Shown here piece by piece: positions 9,877 to 19,925 of a stretch of DNA of 64,000 nucleotides. The stretch's first letter is position 1, and every line of letters begins with the position of its first letter. This DNA comes from Clostridiales bacterium (GTDB lineage: Bacteria > Bacillota > Clostridia > Lachnospirales > Lachnospiraceae): the NCBI GenBank assembly GCA_021204085.1, contig JAJPZY010000090.1, positions 1-64,000 on the forward strand, in the 5' to 3' direction. The notes beneath the pieces are model-generated. The model saw only the letters and a list, made by a program, of their open reading frames with translations. It made no database searches and had not been told where the DNA came from. A program made the position numbers and the translations under genes.

Positions 9877-12294
9877 ATGGCAGTACCTTATAATCACAAA
9901 GTAGTGGAGCCGAAGTGGCAGAAAGTCTGGGATGATGAAAAAGCTTTTGCCGCAACCGATGATTATTCAAAACCGAAATATTATGCTTTGGTGGAGTTCC
10001 CCTATCCGTCCGGACAGGGGCTTCATGTGGGTCATCCGAGGCCGTATACAGCCCTGGATATTGTGGCAAGAAAGCGCCGGATGCAGGGATACAATGTCCT
10101 TTATCCTATGGGGTGGGATGCTTTTGGCCTTCCCACAGAGAATTACGCGATCAAAAATAAAATTCATCCGGCGGTTGTGACGGAGAATAACGTGGCGCGT
10201 TTCAAGAACCAGCTGCATTCCCTTGGTTATTCTTTTGACTGGGACCGCGAAATCAATACGACAGATCCGGAATACTATAAGTGGACGCAGTGGATTTTTC
10301 TTCAGCTGTTTAAGAAGGGACTCGCATACAAGAAGGAAATGCCGATTAACTGGTGTACTTCCTGTAAGGTCGGTCTTGCCAACGAGGAGGTTGTAAACGG
10401 CGTCTGTGAGCGCTGCGGTTCTCCGGTTGTCCGCAAGGTAAAGAGCGAGTGGATGCTCAAGATTACGGACTATGCGGATAAGCTGATCGAGGGACTTGAT
10501 GATGTGGATTACATTGAGCGTGTAAAGGTTTCCCAAAAGAACTGGATCGGCCGTTCCACCGGTGCGGAAGTAGATTTCCCAATCAAGGGGAAGGAAGAGA
10601 AGCTTCGGATTTATACGACCCGCGCGGATACGCTGTTCGGTGTTACCTACATGGTAGTTTCCCCGGAGCATCCGTATCTTGATAAATATAAGGATGAGAT
10701 CAAAAACTGGGATGAGATTGCCGCATACCGCGAGATGGCTTCCCGGAAGTCCGATTTTGAACGTGCGGAACTGGCGAAAGATAAGACCGGTGTGGCGATT
10801 GACGGTCTGACCGCGATTAACCCGGTGAATCAGCAGGAGGTGCCGATCTGGGTATCGGATTATGTGCTGATGAGTTACGGTACCGGCGCGATCATGGCAG
10901 TCCCGGCGCATGACAGCAGAGACTGGGAGTTCGCGAAAAAGTTTGATCTTCCGATCATTCAGGTTGTCGCGAAGAACGGGGAAGAAGTGGATGTGAATGA
11001 AGCTGCGTTTACCGACGTGGCTACCGGTGTACTGGTAAATTCCGGTTTTCTGAATGGCCTGGAGGTTCGTGAAGCTAAGAATAAAATGATCGCTTATCTT
11101 GAGGAAAACGGCATTGGTACGGCGAAAGTTAATTACAAGCTCCGTGACTGGGTGTTTTCCCGCCAGAGATACTGGGGGGAGCCGATTCCCATTGTGGAGT
11201 GTGAGAAGTGCGGCTATGTTCCGATTGACGAGAGTGAATTGCCGCTGCTTTTGCCGGAAGTAGACAGTTATATGCCGACAGACAACGGAGAATCTCCGCT
11301 GGCTGCTATGACTGACTGGGTCAACACGACCTGTCCCTGCTGCGGCGGACCGGCAAAGCGAGAGACAGATACCATGCCTCAGTGGGCGGGTTCTTCCTGG
11401 TACTTCCTCCGGTATACAGATCCGAAAAATAAGGAAGCGCTTGCAAGCAAAGAAGCTCTGGAATACTGGATGCCGGTGGACTGGTATAACGGCGGCATGG
11501 AGCACACGACGCTCCACCTTCTGTATTCCCGGTTCTGGCATAAATTCCTTTATGATGAGGACGTTGTGCCTTGCCCGGAGCCGTATCAGAAGCGGACGTC
11601 TCACGGTATGATTCTCGGTGAGAATGGGGAGAAGATGTCCAAATCCCGCGGAAATGTAGTAAATCCGGATGATATAGTCCGTGAATACGGGGCGGATACT
11701 TTGCGTACCTACGAGATGTTTATCGGCGCATTTGATCTGGCTGCTTCCTGGTCGGAGGACGGCGTGAAGGGCTGCCGCAGATTCCTCGAGCGTGTGTGGA
11801 GGCTTCAGGATATCGTAACGGATGAGATCGGTTATTCGAAGGATCTGGAGACGAAGATGCATCAGACAATTAAGAAGGTTTCCAATGATTTTGAAAATCT
11901 CAAATACAATACGGCAATTGCCGCAATGATGGCGCTTCTGAATGATTTCTATACGAAGGGGAGCATTACAAAAGATGAATTAAAGACACTGGTTGTTCTT
12001 CTGAATCCCGTGGCGCCCCATATTACGGAGGAGATCTGGAGTCAGATCGGCAGTGAGGGCAGAGTCTACCAGCAGTCCTGGCCGGAGTATGATGAGGCGA
12101 AGACCGTGGAGTCTACGGTAGAGATTGCGGTTCAGATTAACGGCAAGATGCGGGCAACGATTTCAATCGCGAAGGATGAAGCGAAGGAAGCAGTGCTCGC
12201 CAAAGCGAAGGAAGCGGTAGCCGCAAAACTTACAGGGAATGTTGTAAAAGAAATCTATGTTCCCGGCAGGATTGTTAACCTCGTGATGAAATGA
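9877..12294 (+). CDS. leuS: leucyl-tRNA synthetase
   Basis: 805 aa; [42 protein letters not shown] (KMSKS). Confidence 0.98.
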   Translation: MAVPYNHKVVEPKWQKVWDDEKAFAATDDYSKPKYYALVEFPYPSGQGLHVGHPRPYTALDIVARKRRMQGYNVLYPMGWDAFGLPTENYAIKNKIHPAVVTENNVARFKNQLHSLGYSFDWDREINTTDPEYYKWTQWIFLQLFKKGLAYKKEMPINWCTSCKVGLANEEVVNGVCERCGSPVVRKVKSEWMLKITDYADKLIEGLDDVDYIERVKVSQKNWIGRSTGAEVDFPIKGKEEKLRIYTTRADTLFGVTYMVVSPEHPYLDKYKDEIKNWDEIAAYREMASRKSDFERAELAKDKTGVAIDGLTAINPVNQQEVPIWVSDYVLMSYGTGAIMAVPAHDSRDWEFAKKFDLPIIQVVAKNGEEVDVNEAAFTDVATGVLVNSGFLNGLEVREAKNKMIAYLEENGIGTAKVNYKLRDWVFSRQRYWGEPIPIVECEKCGYVPIDESELPLLLPEVDSYMPTDNGESPLAAMTDWVNTTCPCCGGPAKRETDTMPQWAGSSWYFLRYTDPKNKEALASKEALEYWMPVDWYNGGMEHTTLHLLYSRFWHKFLYDEDVVPCPEPYQKRTSHGMILGENGEKMSKSRGNVVNPDDIVREYGADTLRTYEMFIGAFDLAASWSEDGVKGCRRFLERVWRLQDIVTDEIGYSKDLETKMHQTIKKVSNDFENLKYNTAIAAMMALLNDFYTKGSITKDELKTLVVLLNPVAPHITEEIWSQIGSEGRVYQQSWPEYDEAKTVESTVEIAVQINGKMRATISIAKDEAKEAVLAKAKEAVAAKLTGNVVKEIYVPGRIVNLVMK

Positions 12295-12317
12295 TCGAGA
12301 TGAGGTAAGGAGTTCGT

Positions 12318-13106
12318 ATGAGAGTTGATCTGTTTTCCATCGGTAATTTTACGATTCATACCTATGGGCTGATGATTGCCGTCGGGATTATCCTGGCGGT
12401 GATTATCGCCATGCGCCGGGCAGATAAGCTCGGGCTGGATGGTGAGGAAGCGCTGAACCTGGCGATCATCTGTGTCGTAATCGGTTTCCTGGGGGCGAAG
12501 CTCCTCTTTGTACTGGAAAATTTTCGGGCATTTCTGGAAAATCCGCTTGCTGTACTGGGATCCTCCGGTTTTGTTGTCTACGGCGGTATTGTCATCGGGA
12601 TTCTTGCGGTTCTGATTTACTGCAAAGCGATAAAGAAAATCAGCTTCTTTCGATATACGGATCTGCTGTTCCCATCCGTTGCACTGGCACAGGCATTCGG
12701 ACGGATCGGGTGTTTTTTTGCCGGCTGTTGTTACGGAAAGGAAACGGATGCCTGGTGGGGCGTGGTCTTTCCGGCGGGGAGTTTTGCCCCTGCCGGTGTA
12801 TCTTTAATCCCGACACAGCTGATTTCATCTGCGGGTGATTTTGCTATCTGTGTGATCCTGCTGTTATACAGTAAGCGGGCAAAAAAGGTGGGCGATGTTT
12901 CGGCTCTCTATCTTTTGTTATACGGAATCGGGCGGTTTTGTGTTGAAATCCTGAGAGAAAATACGCAGGGCGGTATCGGTATCTTTACTACCGCACAGGT
13001 TTTTTCGTTTGTCTTTATCGGTGCGTCGATCATTCTTTTTATCCGCAACCGTGTGAGCAGACACTCTGAAAATTATCATGAAAAGGTATATTCCATCTGG
13101 ATGTAG
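12318..13106 (+). CDS. lgt: prolipoprotein diacylglyceryl transferase
   Basis: 262 aa polytopic; IHTYGLMIAVGI, AFGRIGCFFAGCCYGKETDAWWGV. Confidence 0.95.
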   Translation: MRVDLFSIGNFTIHTYGLMIAVGIILAVIIAMRRADKLGLDGEEALNLAIICVVIGFLGAKLLFVLENFRAFLENPLAVLGSSGFVVYGGIVIGILAVLIYCKAIKKISFFRYTDLLFPSVALAQAFGRIGCFFAGCCYGKETDAWWGVVFPAGSFAPAGVSLIPTQLISSAGDFAICVILLLYSKRAKKVGDVSALYLLLYGIGRFCVEILRENTQGGIGIFTTAQVFSFVFIGASIILFIRNRVSRHSENYHEKVYSIWM

Positions 13107-13133
13107 CGGCTGATTAAGACGGGAGGATGTATT

Positions 13134-14207
13134 GTGAGCAAAAAGGCTCTGATTGCGATGAGCGGCGGTGTGGATTCCAGCGTGGCTGCTTTTCTGATGA
13201 GAGAAGCCGGATATGACTGCATCGGAACAACGATGAAACTGTTTCATAATGAGGATGTGGGAATTCCGCGGGAGCACAGCTGCTGTTCCCTGGATGATGT
13301 GGAGGATGCGCGGAGTGTCGCGTACTCTCTCGGAATGCCTTATTATGTTTTTAATTTTGCGGAACGGTTTGAGGAGGCCGTGATTTCCGGCTTTATCGCT
13401 GCATATGAGAATGGGAGAACGCCCAATCCGTGCATTGACTGCAACCGTTATCTGAAGTTTGAAAAGCTGTTTTTGCGCGCACAGGAATTATGCTGTGATT
13501 ATGTTGTGACCGGACACTACGCCCGCATTGAACGGGATGAGTATACGGGGCGGTATCTTTTAAAAAAAGGCGCAGATGCCTCAAAAGACCAGAGCTATGT
13601 CCTGTATTCTCTGACGCAGGAGCAGCTGGCGCACGTGCAGTTTCCTCTGGGAGATCTGTCAAAAAGTGAGGTGCGCCGTATCGCGCAGGAACAGGGATTT
13701 ATCAATGCAAAAAAACTGGACAGCCAGGATATCTGTTTTGTTCAGAACGGAAAATACAGTGATTTTATTGAGTCCTATACGGGGAAACATTATCCGGAAG
13801 GGGATTTCATTGATAAGGACGGTAATGTCCTGGGACGGCATAAGGGAATTATCCGATATACCGTCGGGCAGAGAAAAGGGCTGGGAATTGCATTTTCCCA
13901 ACCGATGTATGTAGTAAAGGTTAACCCATTGGATAATACAGTAACTTTGGGAACCAATGAAGAACTTTTTTCTTCGGTACTGACGGCAAAAGATATCAAT
14001 CTGATTTCTGCGGAGCATCTGGAAGCGCCCATGCGTGTAAAAGCGAAAGTCCGCTATCGCCACGCAGAGCAGTGGGCGACGGTGACGCAGACGGATGAGG
14101 ATACGATTCGTGTGGTTTTTGACGAGCCGCAGCGGGCGATCACAGCCGGACAGGCTGTTGTGCTTTATGACGGAGATGCGGTAGTCGGCGGCGGGACGAT
14201 CGTATGA
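13134..14207 (+). CDS. mnmA: tRNA-specific 2-thiouridylase MnmA (GTG start)
   Basis: ALIAMSGGVDSSVAAFLMREAGYDCIGTTMKLF; TPNPCIDCNRYLKF; RBS gggagga. Confidence 0.95.
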   Translation: MSKKALIAMSGGVDSSVAAFLMREAGYDCIGTTMKLFHNEDVGIPREHSCCSLDDVEDARSVAYSLGMPYYVFNFAERFEEAVISGFIAAYENGRTPNPCIDCNRYLKFEKLFLRAQELCCDYVVTGHYARIERDEYTGRYLLKKGADASKDQSYVLYSLTQEQLAHVQFPLGDLSKSEVRRIAQEQGFINAKKLDSQDICFVQNGKYSDFIESYTGKHYPEGDFIDKDGNVLGRHKGIIRYTVGQRKGLGIAFSQPMYVVKVNPLDNTVTLGTNEELFSSVLTAKDINLISAEHLEAPMRVKAKVRYRHAEQWATVTQTDEDTIRVVFDEPQRAITAGQAVVLYDGDAVVGGGTIV

Positions 14208-14226
14208 GACAGGATAAGGAAAATAT

Positions 14227-15264
14227 ATGGACATAGCAGATAAGCTGATTCGAGAGCATCGACTCACAAAAGAAGAATATGCTGAGCTGATCAGGGCGTA
14301 TGAAGATGAAAATCTTGCGAAAAGACTCGCGGATGAGGCGGTCCGTCTTCGGCGGGAGATTTACGGTGATGCTGTCTATGTCCGCGGCCTGATTGAGTTT
14401 ACAAATATCTGTAAAAATGATTGTTTATACTGCGGAATTCGAAAGAGCAATCCGAATGCGGAGCGTTATCGCCTGACAAAAGAGGAAATCCTGGATTGCT
14501 GTGTTCAGGGATATCATTTGGGGTATCGTACTTTTGTCCTGCAGGGCGGTGAGGACGGGTATTATACGGATGAACGTCTCGCGGACATTGTATCTGCGAT
14601 AAAAAGTAAATATCCGGACTGCGCGGTTACTCTTTCTGTCGGGGAACGCTCTTTTGAAAGCTATCGTCTGCTGAAAAGCGCAGGGGCGGATCGTTATCTG
14701 CTGCGTCATGAAACAGCAAATGTGCAGCACTATCAGAGGCTGCATCCGCCGGAACTTACCCTGGAAAATCGAATGCGGTGTCTGCGCGATTTAAAACAGC
14801 TGGGGTATCAGGTGGGCGCAGGATTTATGGTTGGAAGCCCTTATCAGACCGCAGAATGTCTGGCAGATGATCTTCTGCTTTTACAGGAGTTTCAGCCGGA
14901 GATGGCGGGGATCGGGCCGTTTATTCCGCATCATGATACGGAGTTTGCCAATGAACCGGCCGGCAGTGTGGAACTGACGCTGTTTTTACTTTCGATTATC
15001 CGGATTATGCTGCCGCATGTGCTTCTTCCCGCAACAACAGCTCTCGGAACACTGAATCCGGTCGGCCGCGAACGCGGTATGTTGTGCGGGGCGAACGTAG
15101 TCATGCCCAATCTGTCACCGGTAGAGAACCGGAAAAAATATGAGTTATATGATAATAAGATCTGTACCGGCGAGGAGGCGGCGGAGTGTCGCGGCTGCCT
15201 TGCCAACCGAATGAAATCGGTGGGCTTTCGGCTGGTAACAGACAGAGGAGATTACTGTCCGTGA
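14227..15264 (+). CDS. hydE: [FeFe] hydrogenase H-cluster radical SAM maturase HydE
   Basis: 345 aa; YVRGLIEFTNICKNDCLYCGIRKSN (CX3CX2C radical SAM), HydE-like layout. Confidence 0.87.
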   Translation: MDIADKLIREHRLTKEEYAELIRAYEDENLAKRLADEAVRLRREIYGDAVYVRGLIEFTNICKNDCLYCGIRKSNPNAERYRLTKEEILDCCVQGYHLGYRTFVLQGGEDGYYTDERLADIVSAIKSKYPDCAVTLSVGERSFESYRLLKSAGADRYLLRHETANVQHYQRLHPPELTLENRMRCLRDLKQLGYQVGAGFMVGSPYQTAECLADDLLLLQEFQPEMAGIGPFIPHHDTEFANEPAGSVELTLFLLSIIRIMLPHVLLPATTALGTLNPVGRERGMLCGANVVMPNLSPVENRKKYELYDNKICTGEEAAECRGCLANRMKSVGFRLVTDRGDYCP

Positions 15265-15374
15265 CGTCAATTCGGCATCAGGTACCTCGTCAGAACAGTC
15301 AATTGCCAAATGAATTGAATATATTATATTGTAACCCGTCAGCAGATTTGAAAAATGAACAGGAGCGAGGGAAA

Positions 15375-16343
15375 ATGAATACAGGAATCAGTTCGGGAAA
15401 AACCGTTGAGGATGCGGAAAATATTGTCAATCTGATCATGACTGATTATCAAAAGGGGCGCAATATTGATAAAAAGGACGACTTTTATGATCAGCCCAGC
15501 AAGGAAGTAATTATTGATATCATCAACAAACTGATGAAAATTGTTTATCCCGGTTATTTCCGCGACCGGGAGTACAAGAGTTATAATGCCGGGAACCATC
15601 TGGCTACGCTTATTGAAGACGTTATGTACCGCCTCCATAAGCAGATTGTCCGGGTCGGAAAGTTTTCTCCGCGTTATGAGAATGTATGTCAGGAAAAGAT
15701 AGAGCATGAGGCTTATCTGATCACGCTGGAGTTTTTTCATCGGATTCCAATGATCCGTGAATATCTCGAGGGAGATCTGGAAGCTGCTCTTGAGGGTGAT
15801 CCGGCTGCGCAGAATTATGATGAGATTATTCTTGCCTACCCCGGTTTGTACGCGATTACGGTGAATCGTCTGGCTCACGAACTGTTTCTGTTAAATGTCC
15901 CGCTGATTCCGCGTATCATGACGGAGCACGCGCACAGCCTTACGGGAATCGATATTCATCCGGGGGCGACGATCGGACATCATTTCTTCATTGATCACGG
16001 AACGGGAATCGTTGTGGGTGAGACAACTGTGATCGGCGATAATGTCAAAGTCTATCAGGGAGTGACCCTTGGCGCGCTTTCCACGAAGGGCGGGCAGAAA
16101 CTGCGTCATGTAAGGCGTCATCCGACGATTGAGGACAATGTAACCATTTACTCCGGTGCGTCAATCCTCGGCGGCGAGACGGTGATCGGCAGAGATTCTG
16201 TGATCGGTTCCAATGCGTTTATCACAAAGTCGATTCCGGCCGGGACGCGAGTCAGTATTCGGCAGCAGGAACTGCAGTTTTCCGGGAAGCAGAAGAGCTG
16301 CGGGAATGAATTTGAGGATGATACGTGGTTTTATATCATCTGA
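15375..16343 (+). CDS. serine O-acetyltransferase (EpsC/CysE family)
   Basis: MTEHAHSLTGIDIHPGATIGHHFFIDHGTGIVVGETTVIGDNVKVYQGVTLGALS left-handed beta-helix hexapeptides; internal ATG preferred over 15186. Confidence 0.92.
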   Translation: MNTGISSGKTVEDAENIVNLIMTDYQKGRNIDKKDDFYDQPSKEVIIDIINKLMKIVYPGYFRDREYKSYNAGNHLATLIEDVMYRLHKQIVRVGKFSPRYENVCQEKIEHEAYLITLEFFHRIPMIREYLEGDLEAALEGDPAAQNYDEIILAYPGLYAITVNRLAHELFLLNVPLIPRIMTEHAHSLTGIDIHPGATIGHHFFIDHGTGIVVGETTVIGDNVKVYQGVTLGALSTKGGQKLRHVRRHPTIEDNVTIYSGASILGGETVIGRDSVIGSNAFITKSIPAGTRVSIRQQELQFSGKQKSCGNEFEDDTWFYII

Positions 16344-16451
16344 TTCTGGCAATTTATTCATAATCTTTTAATCCTTTCTTTACGGAAAAGGCACGAATCC
16401 GTGTTATTATAATTCAGAGCCGGACAGGAAGGTATCAATATCAACTCATTG

Positions 16452-16481
16452 ACAGCCGGCCGGATATGGCCGGCTGTCTTA
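16452..16481 (+). terminator. hairpin terminator after serine acetyltransferase gene
   Basis: ACAGCCGGCCggatatGGCCGGCTGTctt. Confidence 0.65.
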
Positions 16482-16529
16482 TGCCTGAAGGATCCGGTCT
16501 GAAGTACAATGACACAGGAGTGAACCATT

Positions 16530-17219
16530 TTGACAGAAATATGTGATATTTTAGACAATTGCAGCGTGGAAGGCGAAGTAGAACAGGTAACATTTTTGCC
16601 GCAGATCAACGATCAGATGGATGATAAGGCGCAGTTTGAACGTCTGATGTTTTTTTATGAGGCGGGAATTCGCCAGATGACTACAAAGCTGGAGATACTA
16701 GACCGCGAGTTCCAGCACGGCAAGGACAGAAATCCGATCGAGAATATTAAGGGAAGGCTGAAGTCGTTGGAGAGCATTGAAAAGAAGATGGAAAAACGCG
16801 GCTTGCCGATGACGATCAGCAGCATGGTGAATAACATTTATGATATCGCGGGGATCCGCGTGATCTGCCCTTTTATCACGGATGTTTACCAGATTGCACA
16901 GATGCTGATTTCTCAGACAGATGTAGAACTTGTCCAGATGAAAGACTATATCCGTAATCCAAAGGAAAACGGATACCGCAGTCTTCATCTGATCGTAAAG
17001 ATTACCGTCTTCTTTTCGGACACGGCGCATCAGGTACCGATTGAGATCCAGCTTCGTACGATAGCGATGAATTTCTGGGCAAGTACAGAGCACCAGCTTC
17101 GCTATAAGAAGGATAAGGAGTTCACTCCCGAGATGCACAAGCGCCTGAAAACCTGTGCGGAGCTTATGGCGGACGCGGATTACCAGATGCAGAAGCTCGC
17201 AGAGGAGATTCATTTTTAA
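16530..17219 (+). CDS. small alarmone synthetase (RelA/SpoT-domain (p)ppGpp synthetase; TTG start)
   Basis: 229 aa; MVNNIYDIAGIRVICPF, YIRNPKENGYRSLHLIV, VPIEIQLRTIAMNFWASTEHQLRYK; no HD hydrolase domain. Confidence 0.92.
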   Translation: MTEICDILDNCSVEGEVEQVTFLPQINDQMDDKAQFERLMFFYEAGIRQMTTKLEILDREFQHGKDRNPIENIKGRLKSLESIEKKMEKRGLPMTISSMVNNIYDIAGIRVICPFITDVYQIAQMLISQTDVELVQMKDYIRNPKENGYRSLHLIVKITVFFSDTAHQVPIEIQLRTIAMNFWASTEHQLRYKKDKEFTPEMHKRLKTCAELMADADYQMQKLAEEIHF

Positions 17220-17222
17220 CTG

Positions 17223-17495
17223 TCATCGTCTTTTTAACATTCTGAGAATCATCTTCGCCCGCTGTTTTTCGGCGGGCGGCATGGATTCCATCAGATGATC
17301 AATCACAAAGTCGGTTTCCTGTTCGGAAAACCGGATTCCCCGGTCTCTGGCTTTCCCGGAAAAAGCCGTAAGCATACGCATCATTTCCCGGGCGCTGCCT
17401 GTTTTTTCCTCACTCATAAAATTCATAAGAAACTCCAGCTTTTCCGGTGAAAGATTTTGAAAAGCCGGATTGTTTTGCATTTCGTCAGTTGTCAT
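17223..17495 (-). CDS. conserved-looking hypothetical protein (90 aa)
   Basis: MTTDEMQNNPAFQNLSPEKLEFLMNFMSEEK...KMILRMLKRR; helical; overlaps upstream ORF stop by 4 nt (ATGA-type coupling). Confidence 0.7.
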   Translation of the reverse strand: MTTDEMQNNPAFQNLSPEKLEFLMNFMSEEKTGSAREMMRMLTAFSGKARDRGIRFSEQETDFVIDHLMESMPPAEKQRAKMILRMLKRR

Positions 17496-17854
17496 AAATC
17501 AAACATCCCTTCTGTCCTCAGGGTTTCATAGGAAGATAACATATCCATTGTGTGAATCATATTATCGATATTATCTGCTTCCTGGGGCGTGCAAAATTCC
17601 TTTATTGCCTGTAGCATATGCAGGGTGCGGTCTGTTGGTGACTCATTTTCGCAGGTATGAAGTTCTGCGGTCTCCGTTTTTGCTTCCGGGTCAAAAAGCT
17701 GCATGGTTTTCTGCAGTTCAATCAGCCGTATCATAAGTGACAGGCCGCGCTGCCGGGTGCTGTCTAAGTATGGCACCATGGCTTTTAAAATTTGCAGATC
17801 CCTGCTCTGAATCAGGGTATCCAGGATCGGTTGTCTGGCTGTCTCATCGCTCAA
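17492..17854 (-). CDS. hypothetical protein (TTG start proposed)
   Basis: LSDETARQPILDTLIQSRDLQILKAMVPYLDSTRQRG...; minus-strand GGAGGGATAAC precedes TTG at 17854. Confidence 0.65.
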   Translation of the reverse strand: MSDETARQPILDTLIQSRDLQILKAMVPYLDSTRQRGLSLMIRLIELQKTMQLFDPEAKTETAELHTCENESPTDRTLHMLQAIKEFCTPQEADNIDNMIHTMDMLSSYETLRTEGMFDL

Positions 17855-18107
17855 GTTATCCCTCCGTTCTGAAAAGACTGTTTGTTCAAAGATTCCCGCC
17901 GTAAAAACAGGCAGAATGTACATGAAATCAGGATACAGGCTGCTATATAATTATGCCTGTATGGCTGAAAATATGAAAAAAGGAGGAACCTTTTTAAAGA
18001 CTATGCGATAACCAATCGGATGAAGGTCAGTTTATAAGACGTTGGAAAACACAGATAAAATCTGAAATTCATAATATAATCAATGAATAAACAAAAAGGA
18101 AACAGCC

Positions 18108-18266
18108 ATGCGGCATATTGTATATGACGGCGAAAGCTTTTATGAACTGGATGAGGAGTGCCTGAAAAAGAAAGAAGAAGAAGAGCGCAGAAAAGAAACT
18201 GCCTGGCAGAGAAAACCGGAATCCGGAACAGATTACAGCGTAAAAAGAAGGAGAAAGCGCAAATAA
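18108..18266 (+). CDS. small highly charged protein, 52 aa (absent from ORF track)
   Basis: MRHIVYDGESFYELDEECLKKKEEEERRKETAWQRKPESGTDYSVKRRRKRK*; aaaaagga upstream. Confidence 0.55.
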   Translation: MRHIVYDGESFYELDEECLKKKEEEERRKETAWQRKPESGTDYSVKRRRKRK

Positions 18267-18310
18267 CGGTTTTTGTTAACCGGAAACGGCAGTTTTTAGT
18301 GAACCGCTGC

Positions 18311-18344
18311 AAAAACCCCGGCATCAGAAATGATACCGGGGTTT
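18311..18344 (-). terminator. intrinsic terminator of the Cys-rich gene
   Basis: Minus strand AAACCCCGGTATCA...TGATGCCGGGGTTTTT. Confidence 0.85.
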
Positions 18345-18366
18345 AAGGAGGAAAAGAAGATACAGA

Positions 18367-18573
18367 CTAGAAACAGAAACCGTTGTTATTGTTTCCGCAG
18401 CAGCAGCACAACAGGCAGATCAAAAGCAGGGTTTCGCAGCTGTCGCCGTTGCCGGAAAGGCAGGAAGAGCCGTTGTTTCCGCAGCAGCAAAGCAGCAGAA
18501 TGATCCAGAGAATGGAAGAGCATCCTCCGCTCTCATTTCCGCACCCGCAGTTTGTAGCAGCCAAATCACTCAT
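18367..18573 (-). CDS. very high-cysteine small protein (resembles proteins annotated 'chorion class high-cysteine HCB protein 13')
   Basis: [76 protein letters not shown] upstream on the minus strand; own terminator. Confidence 0.8.
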   Translation of the reverse strand: MSDLAATNCGCGNESGGCSSILWIILLLCCCGNNGSSCLSGNGDSCETLLLICLLCCCCGNNNNGFCF

Positions 18574-18716
18574 GTTTTCAGCCTCCGAATAGATATTTAC
18601 ATTTCATAGTATGTGGAAGGCAGGTCCATGTTTCCGGATACTTGACAAAAAAAGATGGGAAAGATATGATACTCGAAGGTGTTACTAAATTACAACGTGA
18701 AAGGAAGGAACGTCTT

Positions 18717-19925
18717 ATGGAAAAAATCAAAATGACTACTCCGCTTGTTGAAATGGATGGAGATGAGATGACGAGGATTCTCTGGCAGTATATCAAGGAT
18801 GAACTGCTTCTTCCGTTTGTCGATTTGAATACAGAATATTATGATCTCGGCCTTGTCCATCGGAATGAGACAGATGATCAGGTGACGATTGACGCTGCGA
18901 ATGCAACCGCTAAGTATGGTGTCGGCGTGAAGTGCGCAACCATTACACCCAATGCCGCGCGAGTGAAAGAGTACAATCTGAAAGAAATGTATAAAAGCCC
19001 GAACGGTACGATCCGGGCCATTTTGGACGGCACGGTTTTCCGGGCGCCGATTAAGGTAAAGGGGATTGAACCCTGTGTGAAGAATTGGAAAAAGCCCATC
19101 ACAATTGCCCGTCATGCGTATGGAGATGTTTATAAATGCAATGAGATGGTAATCCCGGGACCCGGGAAGGTAGAACTGGTGTATACGGCTGAGGACGGGA
19201 CGGAGAGCCGGGCGCTTGTCCATGATTTTACCTCTGCCGGTATCGTACAGGGACAGCATAACCTGAATCAGTCCATAGAGAGCTTTGCCAGAAGCTGTTT
19301 TAATTATGCGCTGGATACGAAGCAGGATCTGTGGTTTGCGACTAAGGATACGATTTCCAAAAAGTATGATCATACATTCAAGGATATCTTTGCGGAAATC
19401 TTTGCGGCGGAGTATGAGGAAAAGTTTAAAGAAGCGGGAATTACATATTTTTACACGCTGATTGACGATGCGGTTGCCCGTGTGATGAAGGCGGAAGGCG
19501 GTTTCATCTGGGCCTGCAAAAACTATGACGGCGACGTGATGAGCGATATGATTTCCTCCGCCTGCGGTTCTCTGGCCATGATGACTTCCGTTCTGGTTTC
19601 GCCGTCCGGAGTCTATGAATATGAGGCAGCTCACGGAACGGTGATGCGGCATTATTACAAACATCTGGCCGGTGAAGAGACTTCCACGAATTCTGTAGCT
19701 ACAATTTTTGCGTGGACCGGAGCGCTTCGGAAGCGCGGTGAGCTGGATCAGATTCCGGAGCTTATGCAGTTCGCGGACAATCTGGAAAAAGCCTGCATTG
19801 ACACGATTGAGTCCGGTCAGATGACCAAAGATCTGGCCCTGATCACAGAGATGCCGGATCCGACCGTGCTTAACAGCCTTGATTTTATTAAAGCAGTCAG
19901 AAAGACGTTAGAGAAGATGTTATGA
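18717..19925 (+). CDS. icd: NADP-dependent isocitrate dehydrogenase
   Basis: [49 protein letters not shown] aaggaagg. Confidence 0.95.
   Translation: MEKIKMTTPLVEMDGDEMTRILWQYIKDELLLPFVDLNTEYYDLGLVHRNETDDQVTIDAANATAKYGVGVKCATITPNAARVKEYNLKEMYKSPNGTIRAILDGTVFRAPIKVKGIEPCVKNWKKPITIARHAYGDVYKCNEMVIPGPGKVELVYTAEDGTESRALVHDFTSAGIVQGQHNLNQSIESFARSCFNYALDTKQDLWFATKDTISKKYDHTFKDIFAEIFAAEYEEKFKEAGITYFYTLIDDAVARVMKAEGGFIWACKNYDGDVMSDMISSACGSLAMMTSVLVSPSGVYEYEAAHGTVMRHYYKHLAGEETSTNSVATIFAWTGALRKRGELDQIPELMQFADNLEKACIDTIESGQMTKDLALITEMPDPTVLNSLDFIKAVRKTLEKML

Noticed and set aside
9967-11862. 631-aa minus-strand ORF opposite leuS
   Set aside because: Lies wholly antisense to a clear leuS; translation is low-complexity His/Arg/Ile-rich with no motif or RBS; typical shadow ORF.
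18001-18324. 107-aa minus-strand ORF opposite the 52-aa ORF
   Set aside because: Would run through the Cys-rich gene's terminator; no RBS seen; Phe/Cys-rich shadow of a Lys/Glu-rich frame.
18383-18592. Gln-rich + ORF opposite the Cys-rich gene
   Set aside because: Gln runs are the complement of Cys codons (TGC/GCA); the minus frame has the RBS and terminator.
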